Assembly (NCBI GenBank): GCA_028287235.1
Contig: JAQBQB010000026.1
Span: 186,001-250,000, forward strand
DNA from: Gemmatimonadota bacterium
Lineage (GTDB): Bacteria; Gemmatimonadota; Gemmatimonadetes; Gemmatimonadales; Gemmatimonadaceae
Reading direction: 5' to 3'
DNA length: 64,000 bases
Shown: positions 53,271 to 61,651 of the stretch, in pieces
Numbering within the stretch: position 1 is the first letter of the stretch
Layout of the letters: the number at the start of each line of letters is the position of its first letter
Made by a program: the position numbers and the translations under genes
The notes under the pieces: generated by a model
What the model was told of the DNA's origin: nothing
What the model saw: only the letters and a program-made list of their open reading frames with translations
The model's database searches: none

Positions 53271-54512
53271 GTGCGTCTTCTCGTAGTCAGCCAGTATTTC
53301 TGGCCGGAAGACTTTCGCGTCAACGAGTTGGTGGCAGAGCTGAGCGCGCGTGGGCACCAGATTACAGTGCTCACTGGGAAGCCCAACTATCCGACAGGTA
53401 GGATCTTTGAGGAATTCGTCGCCGCGCCGCAGCGATTCGCGTCATACGCAGGCGCGCGAATCGTGCGCGTGCCAATGCTCGCGCGCGGGAACGGCAAGCT
53501 CCGTCTCCTCCTCAACTACTTGACCTTCGCCGTGAGCGCGACGGCAATCGGTGCTGTTCGGTTCGGAGGCGGTAGCTTTGACGCTATCTTCGTATTCGAG
53601 CCGTCGCCGGTCACCGTCGGCATTCCTGCAATTGCACTTCGTGCACTACACGGCTGGCCGATTGCGTTTTGGGTACTCGACCAATGGCCGGAATCATTGG
53701 CCGCGGTCGGCGTTGTGCGATCAAAATGGTTGCTGAACATCGTCGGCAGTTTCGTAAGATTTATCTACACACGATGTGATCTCATTCTTTCGCCATCTAA
53801 GCGGCTCGTGCCTCGCATCGCAGAGTATTGCCTCGCGGGACAGCGCATCGAGTACTTCCCCAACTGGGCCGAAACCGGCTATGCATCCGCCCCACTCGGC
53901 GACGCTCCCGAAGTCCTGGCGCGGCCTGAGTCATTCAACGTGATGTTCGCCGGAAATATTGGAGAGGCGCAGGATTTTCCGACGATTCTCGACGCGGCTG
54001 TACGGCTTCGGAAACACGCCCACATCCGGTGGCTGGTGGTGGGGGATGGGCGCATGGCAGGCTGGGTGCGTACCGAGATAAAGCGTCGAGGCCTCGAGGA
54101 CAGTGTGGTAATGCTCGGCCGCTTTCCTGCGGACCGCATTCCGTCGTTTTTCCGTCACGCCGACGCGCTGCTCGTTTCGCTTAAACCGAATTTGGTCTTC
54201 AGCATGATGTCACCGGGGAAAATCCAGTCGTACCTCGCCTTCGGGCGGCCGGTCCTCGCTATGCTCGACGGCGAAGGAGCCGCAATTATCCACGAAGCGC
54301 AGGCGGGACTAGTGGGCGCCGCGGGTGATGCGAAGCAGCTGGCCGAAAACGTGCTTTCCCTTGCCGCGCTTTCTGCAGAGCAGCGAGCTGCGATGGGGAG
54401 AAACGGCGCCGCGTACGCTCAGCGCGAGTTCGCGCGGAATAGACTGGTAGATCGCCTCGAGACTTGGCTTTGCGACATCGTCAGTCCGAGACATGCCAAT
54501 CGCGAACCATGA
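53271..54512 (+). CDS. wbuB: GT4 glycosyltransferase, WbuB-like (candidate L-FucNAc transferase)
   Basis: GTG 53271 starts 6 nt after the fnlC stop; 413 aa. It shows LLVVSQYFWPEDFRVNELV, GKPNYPTGRIFEEF, FEPSPVTVGIPAI, WVLDQWPESLAAVGVV and SMMSPGKIQSYLAFGRPVLAML, the WbuB pattern. WbuB is usually next to fnlA-C, where it is thought to add L-FucNAc to the lipid-linked first sugar. Its stop overlaps the next ATG. Confidence 0.87.
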   Translation: MRLLVVSQYFWPEDFRVNELVAELSARGHQITVLTGKPNYPTGRIFEEFVAAPQRFASYAGARIVRVPMLARGNGKLRLLLNYLTFAVSATAIGAVRFGGGSFDAIFVFEPSPVTVGIPAIALRALHGWPIAFWVLDQWPESLAAVGVVRSKWLLNIVGSFVRFIYTRCDLILSPSKRLVPRIAEYCLAGQRIEYFPNWAETGYASAPLGDAPEVLARPESFNVMFAGNIGEAQDFPTILDAAVRLRKHAHIRWLVVGDGRMAGWVRTEIKRRGLEDSVVMLGRFPADRIPSFFRHADALLVSLKPNLVFSMMSPGKIQSYLAFGRPVLAMLDGEGAAIIHEAQAGLVGAAGDAKQLAENVLSLAALSAEQRAAMGRNGAAYAQREFARNRLVDRLETWLCDIVSPRHANREP

Positions 54513-55465
54513 TTCTTGTCACGGGTGCGACCGGCTTCGTGGGAAGGGAGGTGGTTGCGGCCGCAGTGCAACGCGGGTTTCAAGTTCGCGCTGCCGTACG
54601 ACGCACGCCAGTGTCGCCTGTCGCGGGCGCCGAGTACTTCCTGGGCGCGGACCTCGCCGACGACAACGATTGGACCGCTGCGCTGGCCGGAGTCGATGCC
54701 GTCGTGCATACCGCTGCGCGCGTTCACGTCATGAATGACGAGTCGCACGAGCCAATCAGTGAATTCCGCAAAATCAATGTTGCCGCGTCAGTGAACCTTG
54801 CGCGACAGGCTGCGGCTGCGGGCGTTCGCCGTTTCATCTTCATCAGCTCCGTCAAGGTCAACGGCGAGCGCAACGTCGGCGACCGCCCATTCTGCGAGAT
54901 TGACCCTGCCGCGCCGGTCGAGCCGTACGGTATCTCCAAGCGCGAGGCCGAAAATGGGCTGTACCGTGTGGCAAAAGAGACCGGATTAGAAATCGTAGTA
55001 ATCCGACCGCCCTTGGTGTATGGGCCGGGTGCAAAGGCTAACTTTGCCGCATTGGTGCGCGCAGTCGCACGCGGCATCCCGCTTCCTTTGGCGGCGATTC
55101 GAAACAAGCGCAGCCTCATTGCGCTTGATAACCTCGTAGATTTCGTGCTTGTGTGTATCACTCACTCGGCAGCGGCGAATGAAACGTTTCTGGTGAGCGA
55201 TGGCGAGGATTTGACAACCAGCGAGTTGATTCGTCGCATTGGCACCGCGTTGCGACGTCCCGCGCGACTAATTCCAATCCCTAAATGGGTACTCGTTCTT
55301 GGCGCGACAGTACTCTTCAAACGAGATTTGGTAAGACGGTTATTGGATTCTCTACGCATCGACTCAAGCAAGGCGCGAACGCTTCTCGGGTGGGCCCCGC
55401 CCCTCAGTGTTGACGAAGGCCTCGAAAAGGCGGTCCGGTTACTCCGGAGAGACGCAAACGCATAA
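54509..55465 (+). CDS. Nucleotide-sugar 4-reductase-like SDR (WbpV/WreQ-like)
   Basis: ATG 54509 (ATGA overlap); 318 aa. It has ILVTGATGFVGREVV, VVHTAARVHVMNDES, FISSVKVNGERN, YGISKREAE (YxxxK) and RPPLVYGPGAKANF. The AARVHVMND and SSVKVNGE wording matches the WbpV/WreQ group, which reduces UDP-4-keto-6-deoxy-GlcNAc to UDP-QuiNAc. The following phosphoglycosyl transferase and the WbpM-like dehydratase at 57411 form a matching set. Confidence 0.83.
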   Translation: MILVTGATGFVGREVVAAAVQRGFQVRAAVRRTPVSPVAGAEYFLGADLADDNDWTAALAGVDAVVHTAARVHVMNDESHEPISEFRKINVAASVNLARQAAAAGVRRFIFISSVKVNGERNVGDRPFCEIDPAAPVEPYGISKREAENGLYRVAKETGLEIVVIRPPLVYGPGAKANFAALVRAVARGIPLPLAAIRNKRSLIALDNLVDFVLVCITHSAAANETFLVSDGEDLTTSELIRRIGTALRRPARLIPIPKWVLVLGATVLFKRDLVRRLLDSLRIDSSKARTLLGWAPPLSVDEGLEKAVRLLRRDANA

Positions 55466-55477
55466 CATTTCGCGAAT

Positions 55478-56038
55478 GTGAAACGGCTGATTGATTTTTG
55501 CCTAGCTGCGATCGCGATTTGTTTTCTGTCGGCTCCGATCGCATTGATAGCGCTTCTGGTCCGCGCCACGTCGCCTGGACCTGCTCTATTCTGGTCTGAT
55601 CGCGTCGGCCGACGCAACGAGCTCTTTCGCATGCCGAAATTTCGGACCATGCACGTCGGCACACCGGCGGTCGCATCGCATCTGCTACGCGATCCAGAGG
55701 CGCGGTTGACTCCGATCGGAGGCATCCTGCGAAAGGCCAGCTTGGACGAGATCCCTCAAATTTGGAGCATCTTGTGTGGCGACATGAGCTTTGTCGGCCC
55801 CCGGCCCGCGCTTTTCAATCAGTACGACCTGATTGCACTGCGAACGGCTCAGGGCGTGGATGCTCTGTTGCCTGGCTTAACAGGATGGGCGCAGATCAAC
55901 GGGCGCGATGAACTGCCGATTCCTGACAAGGTTCGGCTCGATGTAGAGTACCTTCGACGACAAAGCTTGTGGTTCGACGCACAGATCCTCTGGCGCACCG
56001 TGTTCAAAGTCACGGCCGGCGACGGCATTACCCATTGA
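55478..56038 (+). CDS. Initiating phosphoglycosyl transferase (WcaJ/PglC/WreU-like, polyprenyl-phosphate)
   Basis: GTG 55478; 186 aa, a short monotopic type. An N-terminal re-entrant membrane helix (IDFCLAAIAICFLSAPIALIALLV) is followed by FRMPKFRTMHV, LRKASLDEIPQIWSILCGDMSFVGPRPALF (catalytic Asp-Glu) and PGLTGWAQINGRDELP. It loads the first sugar-1-phosphate on undecaprenyl phosphate, probably QuiNAc-1-P given its neighbours (inference). It is the last + strand gene of the locus. Confidence 0.9.
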   Translation: MKRLIDFCLAAIAICFLSAPIALIALLVRATSPGPALFWSDRVGRRNELFRMPKFRTMHVGTPAVASHLLRDPEARLTPIGGILRKASLDEIPQIWSILCGDMSFVGPRPALFNQYDLIALRTAQGVDALLPGLTGWAQINGRDELPIPDKVRLDVEYLRRQSLWFDAQILWRTVFKVTAGDGITH

Positions 56039-56100
56039 AGGGAATCGTTCGTCGCGCTTCGCGCGGATCGATTGTTTCGCCGTTTGGCCGCGCAGTGCGC

Positions 56101-57312
56101 CTAGGAGGACATCATGCCGAGCACTCGCCGCGTCACTTCACCGCCGATGGCGAGAGATGCCGTCGCCGCGGGGCTGGGAGCGTTGATGATATGCACGGCA
56201 CCGGGGCGCTCGACTACCTCGAAGTCTTGGACTAACTCGCCGTTCCTGCGCATTGCTTGTGCTCGAACGCCTGAAGGACCGGGTATGATATCACCAAGCC
56301 GCAACTCAGGCACCAAGCGCTGAAGCGATTTTAAGAAAAGACCGGGGCTGCGCGAGCGAGCGACCTCATAGGTCACGAGTCGCGGATACCGCGCGATGAA
56401 TCGCCAAAGCCCAGAGAACGAGATCGCTTCGCCGAGGTCTCGCAGGTCGACATCGCCTTTTCGATATCCTTCGCGAGCGGCCGCCAACGTCGCGTTCGGA
56501 CCAGCCTCGATTCCGCCGTGAACCATTCGGGTAAGGTGAACGCCCAGGAATGGAAACGCCGGGTTGGGAACCGGATAGATCAGGTTGCGTACGAGAAACG
56601 CACGGTCTGCACGCAATGTGTAGTACTCTCCCCGAAACGGCACGATCTGGAGATCAGTCTGCACACCAGCCAATCGCGCGATACGATCGGCATGTAGCCC
56701 CGCACAGTTGACAAGAACCGTCGCGGACAAAGTGTGCGTTCCGGCGAGAATAGTCCAAGATTCCGAATCTCGCACGCGTCCAATTGATCGGACCGAAGCT
56801 TCAACAAGTACTTCTCCGCCCCTCGAAACGATCAAGCGCTTGAGAGTCTGACATACTGCGGCGTAGTCGACGATTCCTTCCTCGGGAACCCGGACTGCGG
56901 CGATGCCGCGCGCGTGCGGCTCGATTTCGCGTAGCTCCGCCGAGTTCAGCTTCTTGAGGCCTGTCAGCCCGTTCTTCTGTCCACGCTCATGGAGCGTATT
57001 TAGACGATCCAGCTCGGACTCGTCTGTTGCAACGACGACCTTTCCGCACTGCTCGTGCGCGATCCCGTGCTCGCGGCAGAACGCGACCATCTCGCGCAGG
57101 CCGTCGATGGCGAAGCGCGCCTTCAAAGATCCGGGCGCGTAGTAGAGACCTGCGTGAAGCACGCCGCTGTTGTGCGTCGACTGATGTTGGCCGACGTCTC
57201 GCTCCTTCTCGAGAAGCACGACACGATCGAAGCGGCCGGTCTGTTGGAGCTTGAGTGCGCTGGCGAGGCCGACGAGGCCTCCGCCGATCACAGCGATAGA
57301 TGGCATCGACAA
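56101..57312 (-). CDS. lhgO: L-2-hydroxyglutarate oxidase-like FAD protein (LhgO family)
   Basis: Minus strand, 403 aa. The FAD motif is IAVIGGGLVGLASALKLQ at the N-terminus, followed by HNSGVLHAGLYYAPGSLKARFA, which is typical of LhgO. LVNCAGLHADRIAR, PFRGEYY and PFLGVHLTRMVHGGIEAGPNA follow. LhgO oxidises L-2-hydroxyglutarate to 2-oxoglutarate. It is inserted between the phosphoglycosyl transferase and WbpM-like genes and runs opposite to the former. It may be a housekeeping gene caught in the locus, or it could oxidise a sugar-derived hydroxy acid. Confidence 0.87.
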   Translation of the reverse strand: MSMPSIAVIGGGLVGLASALKLQQTGRFDRVVLLEKERDVGQHQSTHNSGVLHAGLYYAPGSLKARFAIDGLREMVAFCREHGIAHEQCGKVVVATDESELDRLNTLHERGQKNGLTGLKKLNSAELREIEPHARGIAAVRVPEEGIVDYAAVCQTLKRLIVSRGGEVLVEASVRSIGRVRDSESWTILAGTHTLSATVLVNCAGLHADRIARLAGVQTDLQIVPFRGEYYTLRADRAFLVRNLIYPVPNPAFPFLGVHLTRMVHGGIEAGPNATLAAAREGYRKGDVDLRDLGEAISFSGLWRFIARYPRLVTYEVARSRSPGLFLKSLQRLVPELRLGDIIPGPSGVRAQAMRRNGELVQDFEVVERPGAVHIINAPSPAATASLAIGGEVTRRVLGMMSS

Positions 57313-57410
57313 AAGCTAGCTTGAGCTGTAGCTGGCCGACAAAACGCGCGCAAAAGGCGTCGTCGCGCAGTGAGGAGCACTTGCATGATTCGTTCGAGCG
57401 AGTGCCGACC

Positions 57411-59318
57411 CTACTTCGAAAGTGATGGGCGTGGCGGCGCCGAAATCTCCGAAGCGACCACCGGGCGCGAGCGAGGATCGGTGCGCGCATCCTCTCGCGC
57501 ATACTCCGGCACAAGGACTCGCAGCGCATCACGGAGCTGCTGATCACCTGTAGCGTGACCAACGGCCCGACGGATTAGCCCGTCCACCTGGTCAATAAAA
57601 CTCGGGTCATGCTTGTCGTCCAATACGCGAAGTACCTTCGGGTGATTCGTCGGCCGGATATCCTCGCCGCCGAAGAATACCTCCTCGTACAGCTTCTCCC
57701 CCGGCCGCACGCCCGTATAGGCGATTTCCACGTCGCCCCCTTCCTCGAGCCCTGACAGTCGAATCAGGTCGCGCGCGAGGTCGACAATCTTGATCGGCTC
57801 GCCCATGTCGAGCACGAACAGCTCCGAGCCCTGACCGAGCGCCCCGGCCTGCAGCACAAGCTGCACGGCCTCAGGTATCGTCATGAAATAGCGCCGCATT
57901 TCAGGGTGTGTGACGAGCACCGGTCCGCCCTCCTGAATCTGCCGCATGAACGTCGGGATCACCGATCCGCGCGATCCCAGCACGTTCCCAAACCGCACCG
58001 ATACGAAGTTTCGCTTCTCTGTAACCGCCGCGTGCAGGACGACACGTTCCGCGACGCGTTTTGTCGCACCCATGATGGACGTCGGCCGTACGGCCTTGTC
58101 GGTCGAAATGTTGACGAGGTGCATCGTTTCCGCATCGAGCGCCGCGTCAACGACATTCCGCGTCCCTAGAATGTTGTTGGCAATCGCTTCCGCGACGTTG
58201 CCTTCCATGAGTGGTACATGCTTATGCGCCGCCGCATGGAAGATCGCGTATGGGCGAAACTCGCCAACAATGGCGTGAATGCGCGCGGCGTCCCGAATAT
58301 CTGCGATGATTGGAATGATATTGAGCGCCGGAAAGCTGCGTCGGAGCTCGCCGTCGATCTCGAAGATCTGATTTTCGCTGTGATCGATTACCACGAGCCG
58401 TTCTGGAGCAATCGCGGCAATCTGTCTGCACAACTCGCTGCCAATCGAGCCACCGGCCCCCGTGATCAGTACTGTCCGACCGGTGGCTAATGTCTTGACG
58501 GCTTCCATGTCCGTAACGATCGCGTCACGACGCAGCAAATCTTGAATTTCCACCCGTCGAAGCGCGCTCACTTTGACGCGGCCGGAGATCAAGTCAGGTA
58601 GACCCGGCACGGTGCGCGCGGTGATCCCGGCATCCGTTGCCGCCTGGAGCAGTTTTCGGATCACCGAGCCGCGAGCATCCGGAATTGCAATGATCAACTC
58701 GTCGACACCCAACCGGCTGATGAGGGCGGGAAGGTCGCCGAGCGTGCCAAGAACCGGCACGTTTCCCAGCAGATGCTGTTGCTTGAATGGATCGTCGTCG
58801 ACAAACGCGACGACGGTGACGTTGAGCTTCGGATTGAGCCTTGTCTCGCGAAGGATCAACTGTCCGGCAGCGCCGGCGCCCACGACGATTGCACGACGGG
58901 CGTTCGGCGACCGTCGGCCCCGAACGGCTCGAAACCTCACGAGCAGCCGCGGGCCCGCAAATATGCCAAGCGCGAACAGCGCATCCAAGGCAAGCGCCGA
59001 ATACGGTAGGCGTGTTGCTGCCAGCCTCGTGACCTCGAGTCCAACTGTGCCGAGCAAAAAGCTAGCAATCCCAGCGATCGCGCTCGCGTACAGGATGCGC
59101 TCCAATTCAGCTCCACTCGCGTGCCGCCAAATGCACCGGTACAACCCGCTCTTGTAAGCGATGGCGACCCGCAGAACCAACACTAGCGCGGCATAAATCC
59201 ACACTGCGCGCCAAACGGCGGGGGGCCACGCGAACGTCTCAAACCGCAGGGCGACCGCCAGGAACGGCGATCCTGCCAGCAACAGAAGATCGAGAATCAG
59301 AAAGTGTCTATTTCGCAT
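57411..59318 (-). CDS. Membrane nucleotide-sugar 4,6-dehydratase (WbpM/PglF/WreV-like)
   Basis: Minus strand, 635 aa. Four N-terminal transmembrane helices (about 5-115) are followed by a first Rossmann domain (AIVVGAGAAGQLILRE) and a C-terminal SDR domain (VLITGAGGSIGSELCRQI, HAAAHKHVPLMEGN, STDKAVRPTSIMGATKR). The Met in MGATK marks the SMK triad normal in this family. RFGNVLGSRGSVIPTF and RPGEKLYEEVF follow. It makes UDP-4-keto-6-deoxy-GlcNAc, feeding the WreQ-like reductase. It is separated from lhgO by 98 nt. Confidence 0.9.
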   Translation of the reverse strand: MRNRHFLILDLLLLAGSPFLAVALRFETFAWPPAVWRAVWIYAALVLVLRVAIAYKSGLYRCIWRHASGAELERILYASAIAGIASFLLGTVGLEVTRLAATRLPYSALALDALFALGIFAGPRLLVRFRAVRGRRSPNARRAIVVGAGAAGQLILRETRLNPKLNVTVVAFVDDDPFKQQHLLGNVPVLGTLGDLPALISRLGVDELIIAIPDARGSVIRKLLQAATDAGITARTVPGLPDLISGRVKVSALRRVEIQDLLRRDAIVTDMEAVKTLATGRTVLITGAGGSIGSELCRQIAAIAPERLVVIDHSENQIFEIDGELRRSFPALNIIPIIADIRDAARIHAIVGEFRPYAIFHAAAHKHVPLMEGNVAEAIANNILGTRNVVDAALDAETMHLVNISTDKAVRPTSIMGATKRVAERVVLHAAVTEKRNFVSVRFGNVLGSRGSVIPTFMRQIQEGGPVLVTHPEMRRYFMTIPEAVQLVLQAGALGQGSELFVLDMGEPIKIVDLARDLIRLSGLEEGGDVEIAYTGVRPGEKLYEEVFFGGEDIRPTNHPKVLRVLDDKHDPSFIDQVDGLIRRAVGHATGDQQLRDALRVLVPEYAREDARTDPRSRPVVASEISAPPRPSLSK

Positions 59319-59590
59319 GGTCCATCAACTGACTCTGTCGTTGAAGAAGTTGCAAGCCGTCGGGAAGACTTTTGGGGCCGTAGGCCGAAGCAAGCTAGAA
59401 TCCTGGGGACCGGACACGACAGCGAATTGCGAGCCAACCGCGGCCTTCTGAAATGCGACCGACACAGCAGCGGACAGTCTGACTCCGCCGCTACTTCTCC
59501 TGCGCTCTGACCGGCCCGCCGTCGGGCCCCGGCTGTTACACGTCTGGTAAACGAAAGCCGCACGCCCTTGCGCCCCGGTCTTTGCTTTTG

Positions 59591-59875
59591 TCAACAGCCG
59601 GAGAAGCGTCCCATCCCCTTCCGCCGCTCATTCCGCGCCGCCCTCTGCATCTGCTTGAAGATCGCCCCCCGTAAGTACGGCTCGTCGTCCCCCTCGAGCC
59701 GCGTCGGATCCAGCCTCCAAACCGCGATGGCTCCCTCCTGCTCCAGATCCACCGCGAACGCGGGATCGTCCGCCGTCAACCTCCGTGCATTCGCCCGAAT
59801 GAACCCCCGTAACCGGCTAAGCGCCTCTCCAACCGCATCGTCCGTGTCGATGTCGACTAATTCCTTGGCGATCAT
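59591..59875 (-). CDS. Small protein resembling sigma-70 region 2 only
   Basis: Minus strand; I set the start at the ATG complementing 59873-59875, which overlaps the stop of the CHAP-like gene (ATGA); the longer ORF in the track is a read-through of that gene's antisense frame. 94 aa. The central part (FIRANARRLT...FAVDLEQEGAIAVWRLDP...YLRGAIFKQMQRAARNERRK) has the acidic/aromatic helix of sigma region 2. No region 4 follows. It could be a regulator or a remnant. It ends the leftward operon started by a complete sigma factor. Confidence 0.6.
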   Translation of the reverse strand: MIAKELVDIDTDDAVGEALSRLRGFIRANARRLTADDPAFAVDLEQEGAIAVWRLDPTRLEGDDEPYLRGAIFKQMQRAARNERRKGMGRFSGC

Positions 59876-60429
59876 GCCGCCCTCCGTCGCGTTGAGACAA
59901 TACGTTGCTCGAGCCCGGACCATCGGATAGTCCGATCCCCGCGACCCGGCGACAGGATGCGCCGGACGCGCGCCAAGCGATCGCCGCCGATACACCCGGT
60001 CGACGTGATGTTCGCCTCTATGGTATGGCACTCGTACCGCGGCGGTTCGCCGGCTCCCACGTTGAAGCGCTCCGCGGCCAGTACGATCCCGGCGTGGACG
60101 AACCGACGCTTCGACGGCGATCGCAACAGAAAGACTTCTCCCGAGACCGGCCCTTCAGCCGACAAGACGTTGCGAATGCACGCGAAGTCCGCTAGCTCGT
60201 CGCACGTGGCCGTCGACGGTAGTGGCCAGCTCGATTTCCCCGTGCGGTGATCGAAATGCGACCAGAATCCGGCGTGGTGTACGAACGCTAGGTCCCAGTG
60301 TCTCGCGTCAGGTTGCCGCGCTTGTGATAGAAATTGTTCCGCCAGGCGCCGGGTACTCTGTCCCGCTCGCGCACCGTCGAGCAACGCTCCGGCCGACGCG
60401 ATGAGCAACACAGGTGAAAGGGGGATCAT
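59872..60429 (-). CDS. CHAP/peptidase-like protein, probably without the catalytic Cys
   Basis: Minus strand, 185 aa, overlapping both neighbours by ATGA. After an N-terminal hydrophobic stretch (PLSPVLLIASAGALLDGA) it reads AFVHHAGFWSHFDHRTGKSSWPLP, GEVFLLRSPSKRRFVHAGIVL and ECHTIEANITSTG, the pattern of CHAP-like peptidoglycan hydrolases. The segment where I expect WCAAFVHH has WDLAFVHH, so the nucleophile may be absent; Cys at about 76 or 84 would be alternatives. Function could be cell-wall binding rather than cleavage. Confidence 0.55.
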   Translation of the reverse strand: MIPLSPVLLIASAGALLDGARAGQSTRRLAEQFLSQARQPDARHWDLAFVHHAGFWSHFDHRTGKSSWPLPSTATCDELADFACIRNVLSAEGPVSGEVFLLRSPSKRRFVHAGIVLAAERFNVGAGEPPRYECHTIEANITSTGCIGGDRLARVRRILSPGRGDRTIRWSGLEQRIVSTRRRAA

Positions 60430-61022
60430 TCGCTACCTCCGTGAGTTTGGTGTGGACGCCCGACCCTTGCTCCGACGGCATACTCCGCCAGCTCCTCCCG
60501 CAATTGAATCCGCGTCCGCCGCACGCGTGATTCGACGGTCCGCGGCGAGACGTCGAGCGCCGCGGCAGCCGAGGAGTAGCTCCTCTCCTCCTCCTGAACC
60601 ATCAGATACGCGGCTCGCCCTTTCGGCGACGTCCGCGCCAGCGCGCGGTGAAGCGCCTCGGTGAGCTCCGAATAGTCGGACTGCGCTTCGGGGCACATCC
60701 AAAGTCGCCTCCGCCGTCGAGACTCGTTCTCGTACGCGACCTCGCGCCGCGCTCGGCGGCGATCGCTGCGCAAGCGGTCGACGAGGGCATTCCGTGCGGC
60801 GGTGACCACGAATCGATCGAGCTCGCTCGGGCCGGCGAGAAAGCTGGCATCCAGTCGTCGTCGCTCCCACACGCTCAACGCGACCTCGTTCGCGAGGTCG
60901 TGCGCGGTGTCGTAATCGACGCGCTTGATGGCCCACTGCAGCACGCGCGAATGCGCCGCTGTCAGAAAGCTTGAAGGGACGTCGACGGCGACGTCCACGG
61001 AAGGTTCGACGCATGTGGCCAT
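60426..61022 (-). CDS. ECF-type RNA polymerase sigma factor
   Basis: Minus strand, 198 aa. Region 2 is recognisable as YDTAHDLANEVALSVWERR through FVVTAARNALVDRLRSDRRR. Region 4 is a helix-turn-helix, TSPKGRAAYLMVQEEERSYSSAAAALDVSPRTVESRVRRTRIQL. No anti-sigma factor is adjacent. It probably directs this small locus and perhaps the divergent operon starting at 61652 (inference). The upstream region is the 629-nt gap. Confidence 0.82.
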   Translation of the reverse strand: MATCVEPSVDVAVDVPSSFLTAAHSRVLQWAIKRVDYDTAHDLANEVALSVWERRRLDASFLAGPSELDRFVVTAARNALVDRLRSDRRRARREVAYENESRRRRRLWMCPEAQSDYSELTEALHRALARTSPKGRAAYLMVQEEERSYSSAAAALDVSPRTVESRVRRTRIQLREELAEYAVGARVGRPHQTHGGSE

Positions 61023-61428
61023 GGCGCCTTGGTCCTCTGGAGGGTGGGAGCTCGAGGGACGTAAGCGTTCACTTCGGCTAGCACTTGCTCTGGCGGGGTT
61101 TCCTGTTCTTATAACGCCGCTCGGCGGAGTTTTCCCTTCACTTGTTTGAGTTCGATCGGCGTAGAGCGTTCTCGTTCTTTTGCCTCTTGCGCAATTCTGG
61201 CGAAAGGGAACTTGCTAATGATCGCGTGACTTGAACTTCTTGCTCTGAGCTCCGGTCTTCGCCGCGTGCCGTGCGGCCGATGCAGCCGAGCACCGAATCC
61301 CCGCGCACCGTTGGTGAGCAGGGGATTCGCGTGAGTTGAACGGCCGAGCGAGTCTATCGAACGTGCATCATGTCAGCGTCATGCGTTCGGCGTCTTGCTC
61401 GAACGGCCCACGTCCGGAGCGTAACGTC

Positions 61429-61475
61429 CATCGTGAGCGCGGCGTGAGCACTGGACGAGGGCATCGTGAGCGCGG
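61429..61475. repeat. Pair of 14-bp direct repeats, 33 bp apart
   Basis: catcgtgagcgcgg occurs exactly at 61429-61442 and again at 61462-61475; a partial copy (ggcgtgagcac) lies between them. A 33-bp period is about three helical turns, compatible with side-by-side protein binding. The location upstream of the rightward operon suggests an operator, but this is inference. Confidence 0.5.
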
Positions 61476-61584
61476 ATCTCGCCCGAACCAGGCGCACCAC
61501 GGCCGCGACGAGCTGACACCTCACCTCGATGTCCGGCGACCCAGCTCGCGTCGCTGACGACATCGTTCGAACAATCGATCACTT

Positions 61585-61621
61585 ATGGCCGACGTGAGGA
61601 CGCGCACGTCGGCCATTTTTT
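61585..61621 (+). terminator. Intrinsic (Rho-independent) terminator
   Basis: A perfect 12-bp inverted repeat (atggccgacgtg / cacgtcggccat) with an 8-nt loop (aggacgcg) is followed directly by six T. It acts on + strand transcripts and lies 30 nt before ATG 61652. No + strand gene ends before it, so it either closes a small RNA or works as an attenuator of the following operon. Confidence 0.85.
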
Positions 61622-61651
61622 CGCGCGTCCATCTCACACTTCGGAGGTAGC

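Larger units (their letters stand above)
61023..61651. other. 629-nt non-coding region between divergent operons
   Basis: No convincing gene on either strand; the ORF-track entries here are low-complexity shadows. It holds a pair of 14-bp direct repeats (61429-61442 and 61462-61475) and a strong intrinsic terminator (61585-61621). It must contain the promoter of the leftward sigma operon and, somewhere before or inside it, that of the rightward one. No canonical -35/-10 pair could be assigned with confidence. Confidence 0.7.

Noticed and set aside
56053-56065. Short hairpin (cgcgc/gcgcg) between the convergent transferase and lhgO genes
   Set aside because: The stem is only 5 bp with a 3-nt loop and no T tract, so it is not called as a terminator.
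61112-61136. Hairpin-like cgcc/ggcg followed by a short T run
   Set aside because: A 4-5 bp stem is too weak. The T run is interrupted and nothing upstream on that strand needs a terminator.
61336-61557. 73-aa + strand ORF in the non-coding region
   Set aside because: It has an Arg/His-rich composition, no ribosome binding site and no recognisable domain, and it contains the direct repeats.
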